From contig NC_064238.1 of NCBI RefSeq assembly GCF_023101765.2, positions 2,168,001 to 2,232,000 of the forward strand: a stretch of DNA of 64,000 nucleotides, in the 5' to 3' direction. Below the pieces are notes generated by a model that ran no database searches, was not told the origin of the DNA, and worked only from the letters and a program-made list of their open reading frames with translations. The position numbers and the translations under genes are program-made. Shown here one piece after another: positions 34,520 to 43,785 of this stretch. Numbering within the stretch: the stretch's first letter is position 1; each line of letters begins with the position of its first letter. Origin of the DNA: Spodoptera frugiperda. Its lineage: Eukaryota; Arthropoda; Insecta; Lepidoptera; Noctuidae.

Positions 34520-34823
34520 TGTAATGGATGTACAAAAGTTTATTATTCTATAATTATACAGTTAGTGACAATCACAATTAGGTAACACACAGACAGCAGT
34601 AATATAGTTCAAACAATAATCTAGGTACAAGTTAGGGCGCCGCGCGACGCAGTCGCGCGCGCATGTGCTTTCACTACGGGCGTGTAGGGCCGACTGGCGA
34701 CGTGAGGAGCGGTGGGAACGCCGCGGCTTGCGTTAGCGCGCGAAGCGCGGAACCGACGCGTCGGATGATATTCTCGTTATAACACAGCACGTAAACGACG
34801 CGACGGATGATATTCTCGCTACA
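34520..34823 (-). repeat. 3' LTR of the gypsy element
   Basis: 304 bp, plus-strand ends TGTAATGGATG...TCTCGCTACA. I found no difference from the 39426-39729 copy. It contains a strongly GC-rich centre (GGGCGCCGCGCGACGCAGTC) and two GATGATATTCTCG words. Confidence 0.95.
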
Positions 34824-34833
34824 CACTCCCCCT

Positions 34834-36537
34834 CTAGTTCGGACATAGCGCCCTCGCGTTCGGACTAGCATCTAATTTACGGGGTCGACCACGCTTGCGC
34901 TTCTCACGAACCGGAGACACGATGTCGCCGACGAATGGCGTTAAGTGTGACACATGGTACCGTCCAATGTGTTCAGCTCGCGTAAGTCCCTCGATAACAT
35001 AAGTGGTGGGACTTACCACTTCCCGAATACGATACGGGCCGTCTCTCCTAGGGATGAACTTCGCGGTTTGTCCACGGCCTGCGTCGTTCATACTCTGCGT
35101 CTTTAGGAGGACAAGGTCACCTACCTTATAATCCGGAGGCGTACGTCTACCTTCATCAGCATACTTCTTCCTGATGGACTGGGCCTGCTCATGGACATCC
35201 CTGGCATCTAGAAGCGCTGTCGACAACCTACGAAGGTAAGGCGTAATACTCGGTACAAAATTATCATTATCCACGATGGCTTTCATGTCAGCTACGACGT
35301 CAGACGGTGCGCGCAGCTCCCTTCCGAAGGTAAGAAAAGCCGGGGAAGATCCCGTACTCGCTGTCACGGCTGAATTCATCGCAAACCTTATAGCTGCGAG
35401 ATGGCGATCCCAAGAGGCGTGGTCCTTCCCCACCAGAATTGCCAACTGGGGTTTGAGGTCCCGGTTCTTGCGTTCAACGGGGTTGCTTTCCGGGTGGTAC
35501 AACGGCGTCAAAGACTGTTTGATACCCATCACGTGACATGCCTGTTGCATCACCTCAGCTACGAACTGAACTCCGTTGTCGCTGACCATCCTACGCGGGA
35601 CTCCAAACCTCAAGAAGACTTCGCCGATTAAAATCTCAGCGCACTCTACGCTGGTGGCGGTCTCCAACGCAAATAACTCAACCCAGTGAGTACACACGTC
35701 CTCTATAATAAGAATCCAACGGTTACCTTTAGCCGTCTTCGGCAAAGGTCCAAACAAATCTACTGACACGACCTCGAACCGGCGAGTCGCAGCAGGCGTC
35801 TGCAGTAGTCCTGCAGGCTTCTTGTTGTCTGCTTTATAACGCTGACAAGCAGCACAACGTCTAACATAGTCAGCAACGAAGGTTCTCATACCTACCCAAA
35901 AGTAGCGAGCTCTGATGCGCTGCAGGGTTCTCTCAACACCGAAATGACCTGCGGTGGGAGCGTCATGGAAGTCAGCAAGGATGCCCTCTCTTTCATGACT
36001 CGGTACCACGAGACAAGCGGAGTCAGCGTCGTCAGCCTCGGGTGCACACCGATACAATACTCCATCAGACATCAGATAACCTCGTTCTGACCAGCCCCTC
36101 CCCCTAGACGGATCGGAGTCCTCCAGATCCTCTACGATCGTCTTCAGCTCGGGGTCTTTGAGCTGGTTATCACGTACGTCGGCAGGTGCCCTGTGCGGTA
36201 TATCTACAGTCACTAAGCATACCTCGCATCCACCTGGGTCCTTTTCACAGCAGGCGGGGCGGCTTAGCGCGTCTGCGATCACGTTCACCTTACCGGGGGT
36301 GTACTGTATCTGTAAGTTAAAAGCCTGAAGGGTCTATGCCCACCTTGCCAAACGGCCACTGGGGGACTTCAAACTCATCAACCAACGCAAGGGTTGATGA
36401 TCGGACTTAACGATGACCTCTGACCCTTCGATGTAGCCCCTGAATTTAGTCACCGCCCAGACCACAGCTAGTGCCTCCCTTTCCGTGGTGGTATAGTTGC
36501 GCTCAGCTGGTAACAGCAACCGACTGGCGTACTCCAC
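34834..36537 (-). pseudogene. RNase H end, in-frame stop, then integrase
   Basis: Codons from 36537 give the RNase H end (TEREALAVVWA, KSDHQPLRWL), then TAG at 36334-36336, and the same frame continues into integrase to 34834. Integrase has the HHCC finger (H-x-H...CAAC), the catalytic D (VSVDLFGP), second D (SDNGVQF) and E (PVERKNR), plus a GPY-type C-terminal module. It ends in a basic tail (KRKRGRPRK) whose stop overlaps the polypurine tract. Confidence 0.9.
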
Positions 36538-37057
36538 AGGCCTCTCATCAGGGCCCTCCCCTGCATCAGAACTGCTCCGAGACAGTAACTACTACTGTCG
36601 GTATTAAGTGAGAAGGGCTTACTTTCGTCGGCTTGACGGAGTATGGGCGCGGTGACCAGGAGTCTCTTGATATGCTCGAACGCAGCCTGCTGCTCCTCAT
36701 GCCACCTCCACGAGCTATTCTTCTTGAGAAGGTCAGTTAAAGGCTTCGCGACAGCAGCGTAATTCGGCACAAATCGCCGGAACCAGCTTGACGTAGCTAA
36801 GAAACCTTTAAGCTGCCTCTCGTTCTTCGGGGCAGGCATGTCAGCTATGGCTGAGGTCTTCTCCGGGTCTACCTGCAAACCACCGGGTACAATAATGTGC
36901 CCCAGGAAACGCACCGAATCACAGGCAAAACAACTTTTCTTGCGGTTAACACGCAGATTAAATTTATCCAGCCTATCGAAGACTGCCTCCAGATCCTCGA
37001 GGTGTTGTTCGAAGGTGGGTGACAGAACAATCAGGTCATCTAGGTAGCCTAGGATAC
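36468..37057 (-). pseudogene. C-terminal RT with start of RNase H, frame-shifted segment
   Basis: Encodes the RT active-site YLDD (37035-37046), then RFLGHI, the WFRRFVPNY connection, and the start of RNase H (NTDSSSYCLGAVL). After position ~36561 the frame departs from RNase H and stops at 36468. The continuing RNase H frame is 36334-36537. Confidence 0.85.
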
Positions 37058-39301
37058 TTACCGATCTACCACCACCCCGGGGTCTGAGGATGTCACAGCG
37101 CCGTCACTGGTCTCGAGTGTCCGCGCTGGTACAACCAGGTTCGACCGGAACCGGTCGATCAGTCTCTGGAACGTGGCACCGGAGTTGCGCAATCCCATGG
37201 GCATTCTCTTAAACCTGTAGGTGCCAGAGGGCGTAACAAACGCGGTCTTGTCGCGGTCCTCCTCCGCAACACTTACCTGGAAATAGCCAGAATGAAGGTC
37301 GAGCGTTGACATGTAGGCGGTGGTCTTCGCGGCATGAAGAACGTCTTCTATGCGCGGCAGTGGGTACCGGTCAGGCTCCGTCACAGCATTGAGCTTGCGG
37401 TAATCCACACATAACCGGACGCCACCGTCTTTCTTCTTCACCAACACTACGTTCGCGGCCCACGGCGACTCACACTCCTCTATAACGTCTGCTCGCAGCA
37501 GCTTCTCGAGCTCACCGTCCAGCAGCTGCTTCTTACCTGCCGACATCCGGTAGGGTGGTGAGGCGGTAGGCTCCTGCCTCTCGCCTACTCGAATGTGGTG
37601 AGTAGCGTAAGATGTAGCTGGTCCCTCGGTGGCGAAGCGCGCAGCCTTAGATATTATAAGCTGGTTGAGCTGCGTCCTCTGAGCAGGTGACAGCTTAGAT
37701 CCCTCGTTTTCTCTCAGTGCCAGGCCGGTGGTGTTAACCTGCATCAGCTCTGCGTCACTGGTGGACATAAGACTGTAAGAGCGCACAAAGGGTACCTTCA
37801 CCTTTGTGGAATCTGAAAAGTACCAACAACCACGTTGAAGGTCAAGCAAAATACCAGATTTCGTAATAAAATCTTGTCCGAGAAGCGTCCTATTTTCCGC
37901 CCCTGGTATAACAATAAATGTTGTAGGTACAGTACGTCCCTGTACTACAACATTCGTATCGCACAACAACACGTCACGTGTATGTTGGGTCCCGTCGGCC
38001 AACCCTATCGTGCGGCGGGCCGGTGTAAAACTAGTCCCGTTCTTCAACAAAATAGCATATAAACCGGGGCTAGCTAAGCTTTCGGTAGCGCCGGTATCAA
38101 GCACAGCGACACCTAATAACGAAGCCACTTCAATATTTATCGTCGGCTGCGACGTGGAGGAATCGTGTGTATAAACACTTTGGAAACTTACCTTCCCGTC
38201 GGCGGCCGCGGCTGGTGCATCTTCTTTGCACTTGCCTTTACAAGTGGGACATTTCGACCGAATAACACCTTCACGACCGCAACCATAACAAGCTAACTCA
38301 TTACCTTTCGACTTACACTCGTCCATCGTGTGTCCGAAACGTTTGCAGCGTGCACAGCGTGGTCTAACACGTTTAGAAGTCGCGCTACTACTATCTATGT
38401 TCGAACTAGAGTTGGACGTAGTCGTTTGAGGGTTAACATTTTTCACCGCAGCCGTTTGCGGGTTAATATTTTTACCGGTCGAGGTTGAAGGGTTATCTTT
38501 ATCACGTAAGTTCGTGTTCGCGGTATTATTGTTAGACGATGTACTAGGTTGGTTCGCTTCGCCCAGCGTCTCCTCTACGTACCTAGCTCTCTCAAGTAGA
38601 CAGTCGACACTACTTACGCTATCACGCGGAACACGTTTGCGGATTCTACGGTGTAACAGGCCATACACTATATCGAGTTGCATTTGTTCTGGTAAAGGAT
38701 ATGGTAACCGCGAAATGTTAGCACGCACACGCGAAATATATACGTCGGCACTTTCACTTTGTTGTTCTGTCGCGAATATGTCGCGTAAGACCCTGTGGGC
38801 TGGGCGCGCCGCGCCGTACATGAAGCGCAGCCGGCGTAACGCGTCGTCCCAGCTCTCCACCGTAGGTCGCACTCCTCGCCACCACACGGCGGCGTCTCCG
38901 GTCAGCAGCATCGGCAGTCCTCGTAACGCGTGGTCGTCTGAGACGCCTGCGCACTCCTTGTATACGAGCACGCTCTCGATGAACGCTTCCACGACGTCGG
39001 CGTTGCAGGCGGCTCCATCGAACCGAGCCGTGCACCGGGTAAAATTGCTCTGCGCAGTGTGCACCGCGTGCACTCCTGCAGCAGGAGGTTGAGTCGACCC
39101 CCTCATCACGCTGGCCAGGATCCTAGATAGCTGGTCTTCCGTCATTGTGATCATATTCGTATCGCGTCGGTCCGTTGTGGTAGGTGACGCCGCCGCCATG
39201 TTGTTGCCCGCGGCGGTTCCCGCCACTCGCGTATCCGTGAACTCTTCGTCACTATCACTACTGCGGTTCTCGATGGCCGTCTGTCCGCGTGTTTTCGGCA
39301 T
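37058..39301 (-). CDS. gag, protease and N-terminal reverse transcriptase segment
   Basis: 747 codons from an ATG. Residues 1-300 are gag-like, with a Ser/Thr/Asn-rich linker at about 250-310. A zinc knuckle CARCKRFGHTMDEC lies at 316-329 (CX2CX4HX4C). A second Cys cluster, C338/C341/C351/C354, lacks the usual His. The aspartic protease motif LDTGATES is at 401-408 and a distal LLGQDF at 473-478. RT begins near 575, with CVDYRKLN and LDLHSGYFQV. The frame ends at a TAA just before the catalytic YLDD. Confidence 0.9.
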   Translation of the reverse strand: MPKTRGQTAIENRSSDSDEEFTDTRVAGTAAGNNMAAASPTTTDRRDTNMITMTEDQLSRILASVMRGSTQPPAAGVHAVHTAQSNFTRCTARFDGAACNADVVEAFIESVLVYKECAGVSDDHALRGLPMLLTGDAAVWWRGVRPTVESWDDALRRLRFMYGAARPAHRVLRDIFATEQQSESADVYISRVRANISRLPYPLPEQMQLDIVYGLLHRRIRKRVPRDSVSSVDCLLERARYVEETLGEANQPSTSSNNNTANTNLRDKDNPSTSTGKNINPQTAAVKNVNPQTTTSNSSSNIDSSSATSKRVRPRCARCKRFGHTMDECKSKGNELACYGCGREGVIRSKCPTCKGKCKEDAPAAAADGKVSFQSVYTHDSSTSQPTINIEVASLLGVAVLDTGATESLASPGLYAILLKNGTSFTPARRTIGLADGTQHTRDVLLCDTNVVVQGRTVPTTFIVIPGAENRTLLGQDFITKSGILLDLQRGCWYFSDSTKVKVPFVRSYSLMSTSDAELMQVNTTGLALRENEGSKLSPAQRTQLNQLIISKAARFATEGPATSYATHHIRVGERQEPTASPPYRMSAGKKQLLDGELEKLLRADVIEECESPWAANVVLVKKKDGGVRLCVDYRKLNAVTEPDRYPLPRIEDVLHAAKTTAYMSTLDLHSGYFQVSVAEEDRDKTAFVTPSGTYRFKRMPMGLRNSGATFQRLIDRFRSNLVVPARTLETSDGAVTSSDPGVVVDR

Positions 39302-39425
39302 CTTCTCGAGACACGACGGTTACAGCCTCGGTACAGTAGGTACACAACAGACTTCAACGGAGCGTGGAATACGTTCGCACTCGCGTAGGTACTTTCGAGC
39401 ACGAGCCACGAGTTGGGCGCAATTT

Positions 39426-39729
39426 TGTAATGGATGTACAAAAGTTTATTATTCTATAATTATACAGTTAGTGACAATCACAATTAGGTAACACACAGAC
39501 AGCAGTAATATAGTTCAAACAATAATCTAGGTACAAGTTAGGGCGCCGCGCGACGCAGTCGCGCGCGCATGTGCTTTCACTACGGGCGTGTAGGGCCGAC
39601 TGGCGACGTGAGGAGCGGTGGGAACGCCGCGGCTTGCGTTAGCGCGCGAAGCGCGGAACCGACGCGTCGGATGATATTCTCGTTATAACACAGCACGTAA
39701 ACGACGCGACGGATGATATTCTCGCTACA
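39426..39729 (-). repeat. 5' LTR of the gypsy element
   Basis: 304 bp, read as identical to the other LTR. On the minus strand it precedes the primer site and a ~100-bp leader before the gag ATG at 39301. Confidence 0.95.
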
Positions 39730-39733
39730 AAAA

Positions 39734-40109
39734 TGAATAATTACAAAACAAACATGCAAATAATTCTACTATAAGACGCGATACAGTAATCCTCACTCTT
39801 CTATTTAAAGCAGACTTGAAACAATTGCTTTCAAGTACTTTTACGACGTTTAGTTTACAATCTAATGGAAATAAAACTAATGCTATTCCATTGCATCGCT
39901 TCAGTAACAGCTCTTTATCTACGAAAGGGTGTTTAGAGATTAGAACGCATTTGTAAGTCGCCTGTGAGATAGAGGACGATAAAAGAGACTTTGTTTGTCT
40001 ATTTTACAATATAGTTAAACATATTATAGTGTTGTTTAAAATTATGTCGATGACTGAGATAAATAGCAAAATACGTAGGTCTGATAACTGTCTAACCATT
40101 TTTATACCG
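39734..40109. other. Gene-free spacer
   Basis: AT-rich DNA right of the gypsy element; nothing supported. Confidence 0.4.
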
Positions 40110-40235
40110 TGATTTTATTGTAACTTTCGTGAGACATACAGTAGCAGCGCGACAATCGCCGCGTCGTGTGTAGCATGGCTTGAAACTAGTCGAGTTCCTC
40201 GTCAAAACATTACGTGAGTAAGCCGATAACATAAT
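40110..40235. mobile_element. TIR-bearing repeat, family M2
   Basis: TTTTATTGTAACTTTCGTGA at the left terminus, CGCGACAATCGCCGCGTCGT inside, GTGAGTAAGCCGATAACATA on the right. Inverted relative to 34378. Confidence 0.65.
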
Positions 40236-40979
40236 AATTCATTTTTATACCATTTTATATTTTACTTTTACACGGATTACTGTTTTAAAATACCTTTAAC
40301 ATTTGTGTTGAAATATTTCGCATATCTCGTACGAGTACCAATAACATGATGGAAATTTTAATAGACATTGGTCTAAACGAGTACGCAATAAACAAATAAA
40401 TAATAATTGAAATCCTAAAATCACTGATAGCTATTTCCAATCAACCCGAACCTTCATTTCGTTGATAGAATCATCCGCCGACGCAAAACACAGTCAATTT
40501 TAAAATCCACATCACTACGCTAACAAACCGCGAACCGATTGATAGTTTCATAAAATCGATAAACCAAACACAAGTCCGTCAAACAGTAATCGAACATTCA
40601 ATCTGTCTGCGAACAGGTTATAATCGAGGGTCGGATAATATAATCGGATGGAACGCATGCCGGGCGTGGATACAATATGCTAATTCAATGTTTGCCAAAT
40701 GTACTGTGCCGATTCGATTCCACTCGTCGAGCGAACCGACCAGCGACACGCGCTGTTTATCGAATAGTGATGTGATGAGAGCTTTGTGCACCACTATTGT
40801 GTCGAATGTGAGTGCAAGGAACAAATAGTAAGGGGTAATACGATCGTTATGAACACACCATTATTGAGAGATGCTGTGAAGAATAATGTCTATTTTCTCA
40901 TAAACCAGGGAACATTATTTACAGTTTAAATGCAATTTTGGATTGAAAGATAAAGAACGTGAAATCACAGTTTGTTAGT

Positions 40980-41110
40980 TAGTTAGTCACTATGGTTTAC
41001 TCGCGTAACGTATTCGACGAGGCAACTCGACTGGTTTCAAGCAACGACAGGAGTCCATAATCACGAGCAGCATCCGCGATGACCAACGCGGTCAACATCG
41101 TGTTTTTACA
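40980..41110. mobile_element. TIR-bearing repeat, family M2, diverged
   Basis: ATGGTTTACTCGCGTAACGT, GAGGCAACTCGACTGGTTTC and ATCACGAGCAGCATCCGCGA match the M2 family words; ends are eroded. Confidence 0.55.
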
Positions 41111-42212
41111 GTTTACTAATTATGTTTATTACTTACTTAAGTTTTAAGTATTATTCCAATCATATCTATCACTTTTATCACTATTGATTAATAACAACCA
41201 TTTTTGCATCTCCGCTTAAATCCCAGTCTCAAATGAGTATCGCTCCTCAATGCATTATTCCGTAAGTGTTAGCTGTGTCAGTCAGCTTAGCTCTTAACAC
41301 ATAAACTATTTAATGCACTAGCAAAGGAACTTGAGCCATAAACTTGCACCATTTAGTCATCCTTACAGCCGGATTTCCTTTGGCGTATAAATTGTGAAGC
41401 AAGTAAGTAGCCTCTCGAACATTCTAAGACATGAATTACTCACGTCTCTAGGCGCTTGCTAGTAAAAATAGCAATTTGCTGCACTTGATAAAACTTTTCG
41501 GATATTTTGTGTAAATTAAAATGTGTTTTAAGATTAGGTGTATAAAGTTTAAATTGCTGTTTAAAGTTATTCTATCATATCTCTGTGTTGTAAGATTGTT
41601 ATAATAAATTCAAAACTTTGCGGGTTCTCTTTTACTTAAAATATATTCTACATACTTTAAAGAGAGTTTGATATGGTTGCGGCGGACCTTTTTCTTGCAC
41701 AATGTTACACTCCGGATTTAAGAAAATAACAAACAGGCTCTGTTGATCTATTGGCATAAACGCTAGTCGAAAAGAATATAATAGAAAATGAATCTTTTGG
41801 TTTATACATAAGTATAAGGGCGATCCAATGCCATGGGTATTCCCTTTCACTCAAATCTTTGTGTGGTTTTCACATATCCCCATAGGCCAAAGGTAGTTAT
41901 AGCGTACGTTAATAATAAAGAAGTAAGTGCATAGCTTCCATAACACAGAATCCCGTCTTCTTCATTACAGCAGCAGTTTGCTGTGAAAATTCAATAAATC
42001 TAGGAATATTGCAGCGTATAATGTATTTCATGGAGAAAGCTATCTTAAGTGAGGTTGCGAAACATATAAGGTCGACTCGGTGAAGATTGGCTGGAGTGTA
42101 AAATGTTGTAGAAGGTATTTTATGTACTTTTCTTACTATTAGTACAATAGTGCTGTCGATGTCGCTTTTCGACACTCACTCACTTGTCGATCATCACATC
42201 ATCGATCGGTAC
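41111..42212. other. Gene-free region
   Basis: No convincing coding exon; open frames at 41632-41850 and 41909-42175 (minus) have no domain and no splice context. Confidence 0.4.
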
Positions 42213-42265
42213 ATTATTTTAATATGTGTGTTATCATTTGTTGATAATACACATATTAAAATAAT
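42213..42265. repeat. 24-bp inverted repeat with 5-nt loop
   Basis: Left arm 42213-42236 and right arm 42242-42265 pair with one mismatch (ATTATTTTAATATGTGT... / ...ACATATTAAAATAAT). It borders the SINE that begins about 42285. Confidence 0.8.
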
Positions 42266-42284
42266 TTACCACTTACTTTGCATC

Positions 42285-42605
42285 ACATCACACACACACA
42301 TCGACAGGCTGTAAGTGGCCACCAGTGGTAGTCAGTAGACCAGAGGCCTCTTCTCGCACAGAGATTATTATTCACCACGCTTGCTCAATGCGGGTTAACG
42401 ATTTTATACTTATAATAAGAAATTATGAGTCCAGGTTTCCTCACGATGTTTTCCTTCATCGTTTGTCAGTGGTGTCTAAATAATCTTAGAAAGTACGTAT
42501 AACTCGGAAAAGTCACATTGGTACTTGCCGTTGGTAGGTTTCGAACCTTCATACATGAGAAGCAGACGTCTTAAGCCTCCACGACAGTTTGCACCAGTCA
42601 GTCAC
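42285..42605 (-). mobile_element. SINE, family S4, minus orientation
   Basis: Words CAGAGGCCTCTTCTCGCACA, CACGATGTTTTCCTTCATCG, TTTGTCAGTGGTGTCTAAAT and GGTAGGTTTCGAACCTTCAT (B-box-like). The forward copy is 47822-48130. Confidence 0.7.
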
Positions 42606-43689
42606 AAATCCACAATGCGACATACAGATCAACATTATGTAACTATGTACATATATACATGTATACCTAAACATAGTATCAACGGATAAACCGGTGCGGT
42701 TTCATTTATCTATCAAGGATGGCATGTAAACAGCAAACCATAACTTCATTTGCTGGAGTCGGCTCGACGCACTTTGATTAAAATTTATCGACCTAAATCC
42801 TCATTTGTTTGGGCCTTTGTTCGCGTTACCCGTCCATAGTAACATGGACAAATTATTTCTACTTTCAGTATACTGGGTGTATTATGTAAGAGTATGTAGA
42901 TACAGCGTGGGAATACTACTGAAAACATACAATTTCTATCACACCAGCTACGCCTTGTATTTACTTAATAAACAGAAAGTATATCGGATATATATTGACC
43001 AGATTGGGGATGAGCATGCATGAAAAGACAGAAGCCTATTGCCTACCCTCTTGGGAGACAGGTGTGAGGTTATGTATGTATGTATAAACAGAAAACTCAT
43101 GGTGTAAAAATGCAGCATGGTGCAGTTAGTTGCAGTTGACTCACGATAGTTATTATAAAAATATAGTCGACTAAGAGATAAAGTTCCGGCAGAGGTATTC
43201 TTTGGTACCACTGCCATCTTTAACCCACACTTCAGCTGCGTATACCCTCTTATAATGACGGTAGTCTAGCAGTAGACCAACACGAGCTCTTGGCAATGAC
43301 TTTCTTCAAGTACTAACAAAATAATGAAAAGACAAAAAAATTTTCGGTATTCCCAAAACTGTGTTAAAAATGAAATAGAAATTAAGTGAACATGTTTGGC
43401 AAGGAGGTCGCTTCGTATTAACGATTATCGTCGGTGCGGGACCCTAATTACAAAGCTATTATTGTTTCATATTGTCCCCGTATTTATCGTGTGTATTGTC
43501 CCCATTTAGCTAATTGCTAATGTCATTGTGGAATTGATGAAATAAAATAGGTACTAATCCACTATGAGGACTACTACTCACCGAAATTATGATCAAAAGT
43601 TACTTATTACCACGCTAAAGTTTCGGATTGCAGTTAAAAAGCTGTAGTCATTAGATATGGCAACTTTTTTGAATACTTAATTGAATGGC

Positions 43690-43785
43690 GTTTGGCCATC
43701 ATCTCGCCTGGTGGTAAGCAATGATGTGGCCGACAATGGAGCGAGCCTACCTATGCGCAACCTGTTCACTCGGGCCTTGAAGACA
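43690..43785 (+). repeat. SINE-like fragment, family S5
   Basis: ATCATCTCGCCTGGTGGTAA, GCAATGATGTGGCCGACAAT, GGAGCGAGC, CCTGTTCACTCGGGCC; same words as 27525-27600. Confidence 0.5.

Larger units (their letters stand above)
34834..39301 (-). pseudogene. gag-pol polyprotein of the gypsy element, interrupted
   Basis: One frame holds gag, protease and the first part of RT (37058-39301). A frame change is then needed near 37058-37082 (a C4G4 run at 37075-37082), since the YLDD codons (37035-37046) lie in another frame. A second frame change is needed around the four-base C run at 36558-36561 within RNase H. An in-frame TAG at 36334-36336 separates RNase H from integrase. Both frame breaks lie at or near short homopolymers, so sequencing error is possible for those; the stop is a single-codon change. 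Gag and pol share a frame without a programmed shift. Confidence 0.9.
34516..39733 (-). mobile_element. Ty3/gypsy LTR retrotransposon, structurally complete, coding-defective
   Basis: Two 304-bp LTRs (34520-34823, 39426-39729) bound a 4.6-kb interior on the minus strand, with AAAA on each side (34516-34519, 39730-39733) as target duplication. Next to the 5' LTR, after AAA, is TTGCGCCCAACTCGTGGC, a likely primer site. The polypurine tract AGAGGGGGAGTG touches the 3' LTR and overlaps the end of pol. Domain order gag-protease-RT-RNase H-integrase with integrase last is the Ty3/gypsy order. No envelope frame exists. The LTRs look identical, meaning recent insertion, yet pol has three lesions. Confidence 0.95.

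Noticed and set aside
35276..39491. Plus-strand open frames of 75-192 codons
   Set aside because: Antisense shadows of the gypsy gag-pol coding sequence.
34516..39733. Errantivirus-like element with env
   Set aside because: The integrase frame ends on the polypurine tract, leaving no room for an envelope gene.
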